A DNA stretch of 64,000 nt from Candidatus Kapaibacterium thiocyanatum (GTDB lineage: Bacteria; Bacteroidota; Ignavibacteria; Kapaibacteriales; Kapaibacteriaceae). The stretch lies in the NCBI GenBank assembly GCA_001899175.1, contig MKVH01000025.1, forward strand, positions 124,001 through 188,000, in the 5' to 3' direction. This document shows positions 17,818 through 30,838 of this stretch, piece by piece. Below the pieces are notes generated by a model, which searched no databases, was not told the DNA's origin, and worked only from the letters and a program-made list of their open reading frames with translations. A program made the translations under genes and the position numbers. Position 1 is the stretch's first letter. Each line of letters opens with the position of its first letter.

Positions 17818-18939
17818 ATGAAATTCACGGTAGCGCTGCCTGAGCTCCAGAAGGCCCTGCAAAAGATTCTCCCTGCCATTCCGGCAAAGTCCACGATTCC
17901 CGTCCTCGAACACGTTCACGTGTCTCTTGCGGGTTCGGAACTCACGTTCACGGCCACCGATCAGGAAATCACGATCGCGTTGACCATTCCCGTGGCCGGT
18001 GAGGCCGACGGCGACGTACTGATTCCCGCACGGCAGTTCAACGACCTCGTCAAGGAACTCGGCAACGCCGGAACCATCGAGGTGCATGCCGACGAGGATG
18101 TACAGGTCATCATTGTACGTACCCCTACCGGGACGTACGAGATGAAGGGGCTCGACGCCGGTGAATTTCCCAGCATCCCGCCCTTCCCCGAAGCGCAGAA
18201 GGCCCTGGTCAGCGGTGCCGACATGGCACGCATGTCGAACAAGACCGTGTTCGCCGTTTCTACGGAAGAGTATCGTCCGAGCATGACGGGTGTCTTCTTC
18301 AGGTTCGACGAGAACAAGATCACGGCCGTGGCTACGGACGGTTTCCGTCTGTCGCGCGTCATCGTCGATCGTTCTGAAGACGAGAGTTTCCCGAACGGCC
18401 TGGAGTGCATCGTTCCGGCACGCGCCGTGGAACTGCTGCGCAAGGTCGACAGCGACGTCGTGATGGAGGTGAGCCGTACCCATGCGCGCTTCACCATCGC
18501 CTCGCAGACGATCACGACCCGTATCATCGACGAAAAGTATCCTCCGTACCAGAACGTGATTCCGTCCGACAACGACAAGTCCCTGATCATCAATCAGCGT
18601 GAAGTCCTGTCGGCCATCAAGCGCGTATCACTGTTCGCCAACACGAATACCCGTCACGTACGCTTCCGTATCAACGAGCGTACGCTGGCCGTGCACTCGG
18701 AAGACGAGGATTCGGGCGGCAAGGGTACGGAAACCATCCCCTGCGAATTCTCGGCCGAGACCTTCGAAGTCGGTTTCAACTACCGCTTTCTGGAAGAAGC
18801 CATCAAGAACATTTCGGTGGACGACGATCCGGATCTCAACGTCCGGATGACGTTCTCCACACCGATCCGTGCCGTACTCATCACGCCTGGTGCGGGGAAT
18901 GACTCGCTCCTGATGCTCGTGATGCCGGTGAAGATCTGA
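17818..18939 (+). CDS. dnaN: DNA polymerase III beta subunit (sliding clamp)
   Basis: Ring-shaped clamp holding the replicative polymerase on DNA; 373 residues, the usual size. The protein opens MKFTVALPELQKALQKILPA and shows the three-fold clamp pattern, with PVLEHVHVSL, TDQEITIALTIPV, PARQFNDLVKEL, FAVSTEEYRPSMTGV, ATDGFRLSRV and the C-terminal LITPG.....LLMLVMPVKI. ATG 17818 is the only start that gives the conserved N-terminus. It heads dnaN-recF-DUF721-gyrB with 15-28 base gaps or overlaps. The usual preceding dnaA gene is absent here. Confidence 0.97.
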   Translation: MKFTVALPELQKALQKILPAIPAKSTIPVLEHVHVSLAGSELTFTATDQEITIALTIPVAGEADGDVLIPARQFNDLVKELGNAGTIEVHADEDVQVIIVRTPTGTYEMKGLDAGEFPSIPPFPEAQKALVSGADMARMSNKTVFAVSTEEYRPSMTGVFFRFDENKITAVATDGFRLSRVIVDRSEDESFPNGLECIVPARAVELLRKVDSDVVMEVSRTHARFTIASQTITTRIIDEKYPPYQNVIPSDNDKSLIINQREVLSAIKRVSLFANTNTRHVRFRINERTLAVHSEDEDSGGKGTETIPCEFSAETFEVGFNYRFLEEAIKNISVDDDPDLNVRMTFSTPIRAVLITPGAGNDSLLMLVMPVKI

Positions 18940-18954
18940 CCGGTTCCCGGCAAC

Positions 18955-20084
18955 ATGGTGATCCACACCGTAGCCTTGTCCAACCTGCGCAACCACGGCC
19001 ATTCGGAACTCGTCTGCGCGCGTGACGTCACGATCCTGACCGGTCGTAACGGAGCAGGCAAGACGAGCGTGCTGGAAGCCATCAGCATGTCGGCCCTCGG
19101 AAGAAGCTTCGTGCCCGTACCCGAAAGCGCACTCGTGCGGCACGGTGCGGAGATGTGTTCGGTGACGGTCGTGGCGGAACGTGACCGCGACGTTCCCTAC
19201 AAGGTGAGTATCGCCTACCGCGAAGGTATGCGCAAGCGCATCGAAACGTCGATCGGTTCGAACCTCACGGCACGCGACCTGATCGGTGAGCTTCCGATCG
19301 TTGCCCTGTCCCCGGATCACAAGAGTATCACGTTCGGCGCTCCGTCCGACAGGCGCGCCTTCATCGATGCCGTGATGGCCCAGGCCAGCAAGCGGGTGAC
19401 GGATCTGCTCTACGAACACCGCCGATTGCTGAAACAGCGCAACGCCCTGCTCGCCCAATGCGGTGGCACGATGCCGCCGTCGTCGATGATGGCGGCATGG
19501 ACGGAGGCCCTGGCGACATGCAGTGCGGAACTGGTGCGCAGGCGCCGGGACTTCCTCAAGGATTTCGGGCCACGCGTCCATCGATCCTATGCGGAAGTGT
19601 CGGGCGCGGCCGAAGAGATCGAGCTCAGATACGAGCCGGACGGTATTGCCGACGTCGACAATTTGACCGACGATGAAATCGTCTCTGCCATGCTGGCCGC
19701 CGCCGAACGGAATGCCCAGCAGGAAGTGCGCCGGGGGCTGACGCTGTTCGGCCCGCAACGTGACGAACTGACCTTCCTGATCAACGGTGGCCTGGTGAAG
19801 GAGACGGCGTCGCAGGGACAGCACAAATCCTTGCTGGTGGCGCTGAAACTTGCCGAATGCACAATCCTCCGGGATCTGCGTGACGAACGGCCCGTGGTGC
19901 TGCTCGACGATGTCTTCAGCGAATTGGACCGCGACCGTTGTGCCCGTGTAATGAAGCTGATTCTCGCCATGGGCATGCAGTGCTTCGTGACCACGACCGA
20001 CGGTGACGAGATCGCCGCACTGGTTCCCGCAGGAACGGATGTGCGACTCGTGACCGTCGACGGAGGTACATTCAAGGAGGCTGC

Positions 20085-20088
<4 letters not shown>
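18955..20088 (+). CDS. recF: DNA replication and repair protein RecF
   Basis: SMC-like ATPase that loads RecA at single-strand gaps with RecO and RecR. 377 residues. Walker A is GRNGAGKTS (30-38), followed by LEAI; then ALSPDHKSITFGAPSDRRAFID, LFGPQRDELTF, the ABC signature SQGQHKSLLVALKLAE and Walker B PVVLLDDVFSELD. The start lies 15 bases after dnaN. Its last four bases overlap the DUF721 gene. Confidence 0.96.
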
Positions 20089-22401
<2,313 letters not shown>

Positions 22402-22428
22402 GCGTCATCGACGACCGAACATCATCAG

Positions 22429-22451
22429 GAGCCAGTCATCGTGACTGGCTC
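22429..22451. terminator. Terminator after gyrB, possibly bidirectional
   Basis: GAGCCAGTCA / TGACTGGCTC is a perfect 10-bp stem with a three-base loop, followed by TTGTCATTT. It lies between the convergent gyrB and the small membrane protein gene and could serve both strands. Confidence 0.75.
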
Positions 22452-22454
22452 TTG

Positions 22455-22607
22455 TCATTTCAGGATCTTGCGTCCCTGGATGATGCGGATCAGAACGACG
22501 ACGATGGCCAGGACGAGAAGGATGTGAATGTATGCGCCGATGGATTGGAAGCCGATGAGACCTATCAGCCATAGTACCATGAGGACGACGAAGATTGCCC
22601 ACAGCAT
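22455..22607 (-). CDS. Tiny two-helix membrane protein, lmo0937 family-like
   Basis: 50 residues from ATG at 22607, with GGAGG seven bases upstream. It begins MLWAIFVVLMVLWLIGLIGF and continues with a second hydrophobic helix (IHILLVLAIVVVLIRIIQG), ending in basic RKILK. This two-helix pattern with the final IIQGR is that of the lmo0937 family of small membrane proteins, of unknown function and often stress-induced. Divergent from the chromate transporter gene across 90 bases. Confidence 0.8.
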   Translation of the reverse strand: MLWAIFVVLMVLWLIGLIGFQSIGAYIHILLVLAIVVVLIRIIQGRKILK

Positions 22608-22697
22608 GACTGCCTCCGCATTGTGTTGTTGGTATGAAGCGTTGACGTCGGTGTGGACCCGTGGAATGACCTTTGGTTCCATCTTCCCGTCATCACG

Positions 22698-23747
22698 ATG
22701 AAAGAGATACTCATCCTGTTCCTCCGTCTCGGTCTGACCGCCTTCGGCGGACCTGCCGTACATCTGGCCATGATGCGCGATGAAGTCGTGCGCAGGAGGA
22801 AGTGGTTCACCGACGGCGAATTCCTCGACATGGTCGGACTCACCGGCCTGATACCCGGGCCGAACAGCACGGAAATGGCCATGCACGTCGGCCTCGTCAG
22901 GCGGGGCTGGAAGGGTCTGTTGACGGCGGGGCTCGCCTTCATCGTCCCTGCCGCGACGATCACCCTCGTTCTTGCCATGTCCTACATCGCCTACGGCATG
23001 TTGCCGGACGTTGCATCGATACTCGCAGGACTGCGATGGGCGCTGGTGCCGATCGTCCTCGTGGCACTGGCCGGCCTCGCGTCGAGCATCGCTTTCCGAC
23101 CGGAGATGATCGTGGTCGCCATGGCTTCCGCTCTTGCAGCCATACTTGGAATGGACGAGGTATTCGTGCTGCTCTGTGCGGGAGGTATTGGCACCGTTGC
23201 CGGACTGATACGTATCCGCATGAACGAAGTGGCGACCACCGGAGCGCTTCTGTGGTTCTTTCTCAAGACCGGTTCGGTGCTCTATGGCAGTGGCTACGTT
23301 CTCGTGGCCTATCTCGACGGTGGGCTCGTCCGCGAGCGGGGCTGGCTTACCGCACGTCAACTGGCGGACGCCGTGGCAGTAGGGCAGTTCACACCGGGCC
23401 CCGTTCTGTCCACGGCGACCTTCGTGGGATACCTCGTCGACGGTCTGCCGGGTGCCGTTGTCTCGACGCTGGCCATCTTCGCACCGTCCTTCGTCTTCGT
23501 CGGACTGCTCGGTCTCATGCGTCGCTATCTGGCTTCCTCACAGGTCATGCGAACCTTTCTCGACGCCGTCAATGCCGCATCTCTCGGCCTCATGGTGTCG
23601 GCATGCTGGACGCTCGCACGCACGGCCTATCACGATACCTTCGGCGTGCTGGTCGGTGCCGTCGCCTTCGTCGTTCTGTGGCGATGGAAGGTGAATCCGG
23701 TGTGGGTCATGCTGGCGGGAGCGGTGTTGTCGTTCATTGGGACATGA
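22698..23747 (+). CDS. chrA: Chromate transporter (CHR family, long form)
   Basis: Inner-membrane carrier of the CHR family; ChrA exports chromate with proton antiport, though many family members are not proven chromate carriers. 349 residues in two homologous halves: the first has RLGLTAFGGPAVHLAMMRDE and GLIPGPNSTEMAMHVG; the second has KTGSVLYGSGYVLVAYL and AVGQFTPGPVLSTATFVGY. About ten hydrophobic segments. I picked the ATG at 22698 since it matches the family N-terminus; no clear ribosome site is seen. Convergent with nothing; a long intergenic stretch follows. Confidence 0.88.
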   Translation: MKEILILFLRLGLTAFGGPAVHLAMMRDEVVRRRKWFTDGEFLDMVGLTGLIPGPNSTEMAMHVGLVRRGWKGLLTAGLAFIVPAATITLVLAMSYIAYGMLPDVASILAGLRWALVPIVLVALAGLASSIAFRPEMIVVAMASALAAILGMDEVFVLLCAGGIGTVAGLIRIRMNEVATTGALLWFFLKTGSVLYGSGYVLVAYLDGGLVRERGWLTARQLADAVAVGQFTPGPVLSTATFVGYLVDGLPGAVVSTLAIFAPSFVFVGLLGLMRRYLASSQVMRTFLDAVNAASLGLMVSACWTLARTAYHDTFGVLVGAVAFVVLWRWKVNPVWVMLAGAVLSFIGT

Positions 23748-23803
23748 CCGCCGATGGATTGGAATTCGGCCGAAGAATATCTGCAATGCGCCATGGACAA
23801 ACG

Positions 23804-24227
23804 ATGAAGAGCACCCTCTACATGCTCGGCGGCTCGATGCTGCAATTGCGTCGTTCGGACTGCATCCCCGACTGGCACGCGTCGTCTTCGTGGGTGGCAG
23901 CGACGTGATGCTCCTCGCGCATACACTCGTCTACGTAGGTATAGGTATGGGGCCGTGGCCTTTCCTGGAATGGTGGCCTTGTTTCCATACGGTCGCTTGA
24001 GTACGGGATGGTTCTATGCCGAACCCCACAGAACGGAGGTTTGCAGCGGGCCCGGCGATTGTGAAGAAGCGTACCTGCGGCAGACCTCTTGCCGGAACGT
24101 ATGGCCGTGGTCCTGCATGGTCACGAACGGAACCATCGACGAACGATTGTTCGTCGGTCCGTTCATGAGCGATGCGGTTGGAAACATCTTCTCCGGGCAC
24201 TTCTCCAGCGTCCACGATGTGGAATAA
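23804..24227 (+). pseudogene. Possible frameshifted small membrane/secreted protein gene
   Basis: This stretch of the 589-base gap has no single convincing frame, yet three successive segments look coding. An ATG at 23804 reads MKSTLYMLGGSML; a second frame then reads ARVVFVGGSDVMLLAHTLVY and GIGMGPWPFLEWW to a stop at 24000; a third frame from about 23985 reads TGWFYAEPHRTEVC and on to DERLFVGPFMSDAVGNIFSG, stopping at 24227. The last part has the C/G-ending codons typical of the surrounding genes. Joined, the pieces would make one protein of about 140 residues with one or two membrane segments. Alternatives are a real small gene from 23955 only, or chance. Confidence 0.3.
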
Positions 24228-24336
24228 GGAGGCGTCCGTTCATCCATAGTGGAAGGACTGTTCCCGTCGTACGGTTCCATGGAGTAATTTATTCCGCATG
24301 AGCAGTGCGATACGTCGAACCTGAATCGGAGGAGTT

Positions 24337-25008
24337 ATGCCACTGAACGTGATACTCACCGGAGCCACCGGAATGGTAGGTGAAGGGATACTGCTCGAGA
24401 TGCTCGACGATCCTTCCATCGCGAAGGTTCTGATGGTGAACCGACGCCATGTCGATCTGCAGCATCCGAAGCTGCAGGAACTGGTGGTGCAGGACTTCAT
24501 GGAGTTTCTGGATGCCGATCGGTATACCGCCGGATTGAGCGGATACGACGCCTGTTTCTATTGCGCGGGCATCAGTTCGATCGGACTCGACGAAGCCAGC
24601 TATACCGAGATCACCTACGATACCACGATGACCTTCGCGAAGGCGCTCCGGAAAGCGAACCCGGAGATGGTCTTCATCTATGTGTCCGGACGTGGTACCG
24701 ATATCGACGGCAAGCGGGTGTGGGCGCGTGTGAAGGGGAAAACCGAAAACGGTCTGCGGACGACAGGCTTCAAAGCCGTCTACAATTTCCGTCCTGCCCT
24801 GATGAAGCCGGCGAAGGGCCAGCGCAACGTGAAGCCGCTGTTCCGTCTGGTGACGTCGCTGTATCCCGTGTGGGCCCTCCTGCTTCCAGGCAGTTGCAAT
24901 ACCCTGCGCGAGGTGGCCTTGGCGATGATCCGTTGCGTGGAACGAGGTTATCCGACCTCGACGCTCGAAGTGACGGACATCCGGAAGGCGGCGCACAAGG
25001 GTATGTGA
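24337..25008 (+). CDS. NAD(P)-binding Rossmann-fold protein (atypical SDR/epimerase family)
   Basis: 223 residues. The N-terminus MPLNVILTGATGMVGEGILLE carries the TGxxGxxG dinucleotide-binding loop; YDACFYCAGISSIG and FIYVSGRGTDIDGKRVWARVKGKTE follow, in the place of the SDR active-site strand, with a Tyr-less S..(K) arrangement, so catalysis is uncertain. Many relatives are annotated as nucleoside-diphosphate-sugar epimerases or oxidoreductases. GGAGGAG ends two bases before the ATG. The TAATTTAT in a near-palindrome at 24281-24295 may be its promoter element. Confidence 0.82.
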   Translation: MPLNVILTGATGMVGEGILLEMLDDPSIAKVLMVNRRHVDLQHPKLQELVVQDFMEFLDADRYTAGLSGYDACFYCAGISSIGLDEASYTEITYDTTMTFAKALRKANPEMVFIYVSGRGTDIDGKRVWARVKGKTENGLRTTGFKAVYNFRPALMKPAKGQRNVKPLFRLVTSLYPVWALLLPGSCNTLREVALAMIRCVERGYPTSTLEVTDIRKAAHKGM

Positions 25009-25099
25009 CGATGAAGGTTGGTCCCGCGCAGCGCCTGCGGGTTCGAAGGTATCGTCGTTCGTCGGATACCATGTCCTGACTGGTGTCATGTGCGAATTA

Positions 25100-25128
25100 T
25101 ATCGATATTAGCGAGTTTATCGATATTA
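25100..25128 (+). repeat. Two direct repeats TATCGATATTA in the ATPase control region
   Basis: TATCGATATTA occurs at 25100-25110 and again at 25118-25128, starts 18 bp apart (under two helical turns), in a strongly AT-rich patch within a G+C-rich genome. The second copy lies inside the inverted repeat described separately. Likely protein-binding sites. Confidence 0.6.
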
Positions 25129-25151
25129 TCCAGATTCGATAAATTCGCTAA
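25108..25151. promoter_or_regulatory. 16-bp inverted repeat, candidate operator of the AAA ATPase gene
   Basis: TTAGCGAGTTTATCGA (25108-25123) and TCGATAAATTCGCTAA (25136-25151) are inverted copies matching at 15 of 16 positions, 12 bases apart. The right arm ends seven bases before the -7 element at 25158, so a bound dimer would block RNA polymerase. The ATPase has a C-terminal winged-helix-like part and could bind here itself (inference). Confidence 0.65.
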
Positions 25152-25157
25152 ACTCCG

Positions 25158-25165
25158 TATATTTG
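25158..25165 (+). promoter_or_regulatory. -7 element TATATTTG, implying a leaderless ATPase mRNA
   Basis: An exact TAnnTTTG, with TTCG 19 bases upstream as a near -33 box. It ends four bases before the ATG at 25170, so the transcript would begin at or within a base or two of the start codon. Confidence 0.55.
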
Positions 25166-25169
25166 ATGT

Positions 25170-26363
25170 ATGGACCCAGTTCGAAACCCATATGCTCCCG
25201 GAGCCGGAACCCCGCCGCCAGAATTAGCCGGGCGCGATGACTTGCGTGAAACGGTGAGGATCGCACTCGCCCGGATTCGTGAAGGAAAGTCCGCGAAGTC
25301 CGTTCTGATGGTTGGGCTCCGTGGTGTCGGCAAGACCGTACTTCTGGATCGCCTGCGCAGCGATACTGATGAGGCAGGGATGTATACGATGTGGATTGAG
25401 GCCCCTGAGAACCGTTCACTACCGTCGATTCTTGCGCCCCAGTTACGGAGTACGCTGCTACGGTTGTCCCGTATCGAGAAAGCAAAAGATACTGCAGCAC
25501 GCGCGCTACGGGGTCTTGCCGGATTCGCACGGGCGTTGAAGGTCAAATTCAACGATATCGAGATCGGTTTCGATGCCGAACCCGAGCCCGGCCTGGCCGA
25601 TAACGGAGACCTCGAGGGCGATCTCGCGACTCTGCTGCTTCTGGTCGGGGCTGCTGCGCGTGACGCCAGAACGGCGGCCGTCATGTTCATCGACGAGCTT
25701 CAGTACGTCGAGGAAGCGGAACTCGCGGCCCTGATTTCCGCGTTGCACAGGGCGGCTCAACGATTGGTTCCGATCACACTCGTAGGTGCGGGCCTACCGC
25801 AGCTTCCCGGACGAATGGGGAATGCGAAATCCTATGCCGAGCGATTGTTCGATATTCAGGACATAGGACCGTTGACGGATGAAGCGGCACGTACGGCCAT
25901 CGTCGTACCTGCAGAGCATGAAGGGGTGGTGTACACGGAGCCTGCTATCAGGCTCATTCTTCACGAAACGCAAGGATATCCGTACTTCCTTCAGGAATGG
26001 GGCAAGCATTCCTGGGACGTTGCCGACGAATCGCCCATTGACGACTCCGATGTAAGAACCGCTTCCATTGCAGCGATCGCCGCATTGGATGGGTCATTCT
26101 TCCGTATACGGTTCGATAGACTTACGCTGAGCGAGAAGAGATATCTCCGTGCAATGGCAGAACTGGGGCCAGGGCCACATCGATCAGGCGATATCGCTGC
26201 GCAGCTTGGTCGTAAGGTGACGGATTTGGGGCCGATACGAAGTCAGTTGATCACGAAGGGAATGGTGTGGAGCCCGAGTCATGGCGATACGGCATTCACT
26301 GTCCCACTGTTCGATCGGTACATGCAGCGTATCATGCCCGGCGATACATGGCGTACCCGGTGA
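25170..26363 (+). CDS. AAA-type ATPase with winged-helix-like C-terminus
   Basis: 397 residues. The start MDPVRNPYAPGAGTPPPELA is a highly conserved opening of a widespread, mobile ATPase family. Walker A is GLRGVGKT (49-56), Walker B AAVMFIDELQ (about 167-176), then a sensor-like ITLVGAGLPQLPG and a lid region ending in ETQGYPYFLQEWGKHSWD. The C-terminal third (LSEKRYLRAMAELGPGPHRS and IAAQLGRKVTDLGPIRSQLI) reads as a winged helix. The fold resembles Orc1/Cdc6-type and archaeal ATPases; the biological role is not known to me. Codon use is less G+C-biased than the neighbours, and the control region is AT-rich, so recent acquisition is likely. Confidence 0.85.
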   Translation: MDPVRNPYAPGAGTPPPELAGRDDLRETVRIALARIREGKSAKSVLMVGLRGVGKTVLLDRLRSDTDEAGMYTMWIEAPENRSLPSILAPQLRSTLLRLSRIEKAKDTAARALRGLAGFARALKVKFNDIEIGFDAEPEPGLADNGDLEGDLATLLLLVGAAARDARTAAVMFIDELQYVEEAELAALISALHRAAQRLVPITLVGAGLPQLPGRMGNAKSYAERLFDIQDIGPLTDEAARTAIVVPAEHEGVVYTEPAIRLILHETQGYPYFLQEWGKHSWDVADESPIDDSDVRTASIAAIAALDGSFFRIRFDRLTLSEKRYLRAMAELGPGPHRSGDIAAQLGRKVTDLGPIRSQLITKGMVWSPSHGDTAFTVPLFDRYMQRIMPGDTWRTR

Positions 26364-26385
26364 GACCGGGACTGGAATGTCTCCC

Positions 26386-27015
26386 CTACTTCTTCGCCTC
26401 GAGCAGCAGGTCGATCTTGTCATGCAGCATGCGGATCTCCACTTCGGCCTTGAGATTGACCTTGTAATCGGCGCGTGCGCGCTGACGGTCGCGTTCCTCC
26501 TGCCTGTTCTGGCTCATCATGATGATCGGTGCCTGGATGGCGGCCAGGCACGACAGGAAGAGATTGAGGAGGATGAACGGGTAGGGATCGAATGGCCGGG
26601 CGCTCAGTACCCACACGTTGAGGCCGATCCATCCCATGATGAGGATGCCGAAGATGATGAGGAAGGTCCAGCTTCCTCCGAAGTCCGCCACTACGTCGGC
26701 AACCTTCTGACCGACGGTGAGATGCTCGTCCGAATGGTCGTCGAGTTCGTCGGAAATGAGCTCGTCCTTCGTGATGCGATCCAGCACTTCGCGTTCTATA
26801 TCGCTCAGCGGATCGTTGCTGTCGGGAACGAGAAGGCGTGTGATGTACTGTTGTCGCATCAACTGTACTTCGGCACGTGCGATAACGCCGTTGGCCGGAA
26901 TGCTGGACTTCGTGTTGAGAATCTCGTTCCGTACGGTAGGGCGCAACGACGAGAGCTCGATGCGCTGATCGATGGGGTAGGTCTTGCCGGACAGATCGGA
27001 GATGAAGGTGGACAT
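26386..27015 (-). CDS. DUF1003 membrane protein
   Basis: 209 residues with two transmembrane helices. The DUF1003 hallmark is complete: ADFGGSWTFLIIFGILIMGW, then FDPYPFILLNLFLSCLAAIQ, APIIMMSQNRQEERDR and a C-terminal coiled coil (KVNLKAEVEIRMLHDKIDLL). Function unknown; the family is found in the inner membrane of many bacteria and may be structural or stress-related. Convergent with the ATPase gene across 22 bases with no terminator between them. Confidence 0.9.
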   Translation of the reverse strand: MSTFISDLSGKTYPIDQRIELSSLRPTVRNEILNTKSSIPANGVIARAEVQLMRQQYITRLLVPDSNDPLSDIEREVLDRITKDELISDELDDHSDEHLTVGQKVADVVADFGGSWTFLIIFGILIMGWIGLNVWVLSARPFDPYPFILLNLFLSCLAAIQAPIIMMSQNRQEERDRQRARADYKVNLKAEVEIRMLHDKIDLLLEAKK

Positions 27016-27076
27016 GGTGCCCTCGTGGAACTTGTTCGATGTGCGAAGTTACTTCACCGTCCGATCATGAAACGCA

Positions 27077-27103
27077 AAAGGGCCGGCTTGTGGCCGACCC
27101 TTT
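27077..27103 (-). terminator. Intrinsic terminator of the ahcY transcript
   Basis: On the minus strand AAAGGGTCGGC pairs with GCCGGCCCTTT (11 bp, one G-U pair, five-base loop), followed by TGCGTTT after the stem's own T run. On the plus strand the wobble becomes a C-A mismatch, so it is built for the minus strand. Confidence 0.85.
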
Positions 27104-27128
27104 CGGAGATGACGATCGTCGATCGATA

Positions 27129-28577
<1,449 letters not shown>

Positions 28578-28633
28578 CTGGTTGAAGTCCTGTTTGAATG
28601 GTTGTGTCGTTGTTGTGTCGGTGGATTCGCAGC

Positions 28634-29776
28634 TCAGGCGAACTGGGCGCGGAACATGTCGACGAGATTGAGATGCTCCCACGGGAACTCGTGGCGACCG
28701 AAGTGACCATAGGCAGCGGATGCACGGTAGATCGGGCGGCGCAGGTTCAGCCGCTCGATGATGCTCGCCGGCTTGAGATCGACGTTCTTCACGATGAAGT
28801 CTTCGATGAGGTGGGACGGTACCGTGCCCGTGCCGTGCGTATCGACGAGGATGCTGACGGGGTCGGCCACACCGATGGCGTAGGCGACCTGGATCGTGCA
28901 TTCGCGGGCGATGCCTGCGGCGACGATGTTCTTCGCGAGGTGGCGTGCGGCATAGGCAGCCGAACGGTCCACCTTCGTCGGATCCTTGCCGGAGAATGCA
29001 CCACCACCGTGCGGAGCGCGGCCACCGTAGGTGTCCACGATGATCTTGCGTCCGGTAAGACCCGTGTCACCGTGCGGGCCACCGATTTCGAACTTGCCCG
29101 TTGGGTTGATGTGATACTGTGTGGCGGACGTGATGAGGTGCTCGGGGATGACGGCCTTGACGACGTTTTCGACGACGTCTTCCTTGATACGCGACTGCTT
29201 GACGTCGGGATCGTGCTGCGTCGAGACCACGACGGTCGCGACGCGCTTCATCTCGCCGTTGTCTCCGTACTCGATGGAGACCTGGGCCTTCGCGTCGGGA
29301 CGCAGATAGGGCATGACGGCAGGGGAGTTCTTGCGGATGTCGGCCAGACGCTTCACGAGGTGATGTGAATACTGGATGGTGGCCGGCATGTATTCGTCCG
29401 TTTCCGTATTGGCGTAGCCGAACATCATGCCCTGGTCCCCGGCGCCACCGGTGTCCACACCCTGGGCGATATCGGGGGACTGACGGTTGATGACGTTCAC
29501 GACGGCACACGACTCGCTGTCGAAGCGATACTCCGCCTTCGTATAGCCGATGTCGCGGATGACGCCACGCACCAGCTCGGGGAGGTCGATGTAGGTCGTT
29601 GTCGTGATCTCGCCGCCGACGACGATGAGGCCGGTGGTGGCGAAGCATTCGCAGGCGACACGGCCCGTAGGATCTTCCTGAAGGACGTAGTCGAGGACCG
29701 CGTCCGATACCTGATCGCAAACCTTGTCCGGATGGCCTTCGGATACGGACTCGGAGGTGAAGATGAAGGAACTCAT
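28634..29776 (-). CDS. metK: S-adenosylmethionine synthase
   Basis: Makes S-adenosylmethionine from methionine and ATP; cytoplasmic tetramer. 380 residues, standard. N-terminus [19 protein letters not shown] with the ATP-binding His; [12 protein letters not shown], the signature [19 protein letters not shown] and the end DRGLD-like segment replaced here by [13 protein letters not shown], which is normal for the family. It lies 56 bases upstream of ahcY on the same strand, so SAM synthesis and SAH removal are probably co-transcribed. Confidence 0.97.
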   Translation of the reverse strand: MSSFIFTSESVSEGHPDKVCDQVSDAVLDYVLQEDPTGRVACECFATTGLIVVGGEITTTTYIDLPELVRGVIRDIGYTKAEYRFDSESCAVVNVINRQSPDIAQGVDTGGAGDQGMMFGYANTETDEYMPATIQYSHHLVKRLADIRKNSPAVMPYLRPDAKAQVSIEYGDNGEMKRVATVVVSTQHDPDVKQSRIKEDVVENVVKAVIPEHLITSATQYHINPTGKFEIGGPHGDTGLTGRKIIVDTYGGRAPHGGGAFSGKDPTKVDRSAAYAARHLAKNIVAAGIARECTIQVAYAIGVADPVSILVDTHGTGTVPSHLIEDFIVKNVDLKPASIIERLNLRRPIYRASAAYGHFGRHEFPWEHLNLVDMFRAQFA

Positions 29777-29811
29777 GAGGGATACCTGAATACGAAAACT
29801 GTTCGTCGCGG

Positions 29812-30789
29812 TTATTGGGACAGCCTGATCACCGAGGCGTCGCCGATGTTGATGGAAGCGAAGCGCCCGCTCACGTCGGCGTTCTCGCCGACGATGGACT
29901 GCTCCAGCGTGATGTCGTTCACCGTCGCATTGTCGCAGATGATACTGTCACGAACGATGCTGTTCCTGACCACCGATCCGCGCGAGACCGATGCATAGGG
30001 TCCGATGACGCTATGCTCCACCACTGCGGTAGGATCGATGTGGACGGGGGGGATGACGACGCAACCCGGCGGCGTGGCCGGCGCCGAACGCTGGTTCAGC
30101 AGGAAGCGGTTCGTTTCGAGCAGCGTTTCGGGCTTGCCGCAATCGTGCCAGCCGTCGACGGCGAACGTGGTGAACTTCTCTCCCCTGTCGACCATCAACT
30201 GCAATGCATCGGTAAGCTGGAATTCGTCCTTCGTGCGCATGTCCTTGTCGATCAGCTCCTGCAGGCATTCACGCAGCAGGCGCGGATGCTTGATGTAGTA
30301 GAGACCGACGATGGCCATCGTCGACACGGGCGTTTCCGGCTTCTCGACCAGGCGCGTCACGAACGGACCGTCCTGGATCACGACGCCGAAGCGACGTGGG
30401 TCGTCGACGTGCTTGACGCCGAGAGAGGAAAATGCCGACGTATGGAGGACGGAGAGGTCGACGTCGAACACGGTGTCACCGAGGATGATGAGAACCGGTT
30501 CATCGGCGAGGGATTCGCGTGCGACCCATATGGCATGACCGAGGCCGAGCATTTCTTCCTGCTCGATGAAGGTGCATGGCAGATCGTAGGTCGACCGCAC
30601 GTAGTCCTCCACAAGGTCGCCCTTGTAGCCGGTGATGATCGTGGCGCTTTCTACGTTCTGCGCCATCAATGCGTCCATGATGTGGCCGAGGATGGGTTTT
30701 CCGGCTACATTGACGAGTACCTTGGGCAACGTATGGGTAAACGGCCTGAGCCGGGTACCAATGCCCGCAACGGGGATCAGGGCGTGCAT
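29812..30789 (-). CDS. NDP-sugar pyrophosphorylase with left-handed beta-helix tail
   Basis: Activates a sugar-1-phosphate with an NTP for polysaccharide or glycan synthesis. 325 residues. The nucleotidyltransferase signature is near the start: [20 protein letters not shown] with the GxGTRxxP(xx)K loop; [18 protein letters not shown] (metal Asp) and [10 protein letters not shown] follow. From about residue 245 hexapeptide repeats ([28 protein letters not shown]) form a beta-helix. Most like glucose-1-phosphate thymidylyl- or uridylyltransferases; the exact sugar and nucleotide are not decided. Possibly leaderless (see 30796). Confidence 0.9.
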   Translation of the reverse strand: MHALIPVAGIGTRLRPFTHTLPKVLVNVAGKPILGHIMDALMAQNVESATIITGYKGDLVEDYVRSTYDLPCTFIEQEEMLGLGHAIWVARESLADEPVLIILGDTVFDVDLSVLHTSAFSSLGVKHVDDPRRFGVVIQDGPFVTRLVEKPETPVSTMAIVGLYYIKHPRLLRECLQELIDKDMRTKDEFQLTDALQLMVDRGEKFTTFAVDGWHDCGKPETLLETNRFLLNQRSAPATPPGCVVIPPVHIDPTAVVEHSVIGPYASVSRGSVVRNSIVRDSIICDNATVNDITLEQSIVGENADVSGRFASINIGDASVIRLSQ

Positions 30790-30795
30790 AGGCGC

Positions 30796-30803
30796 CCAAT
30801 TTA
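30796..30803 (-). promoter_or_regulatory. Putative -7 element TAAATTGG before the NDP-sugar gene
   Basis: On the minus strand TAAATTGG sits six bases before the ATG at 30789, one mismatch from TAnnTTTG. If active, the mRNA starts at the initiation codon. Confidence 0.35.
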
Positions 30804-30838
30804 CGGAAAAAGGGGTGCGGGCAGGTGTCGCTTCCTGC

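Noticed and set aside
25048-25070. Weak hairpin GGTATC/GATACC after the NAD-binding protein gene.
   Set aside because: Only six base pairs and no T run; too weak to call a terminator.
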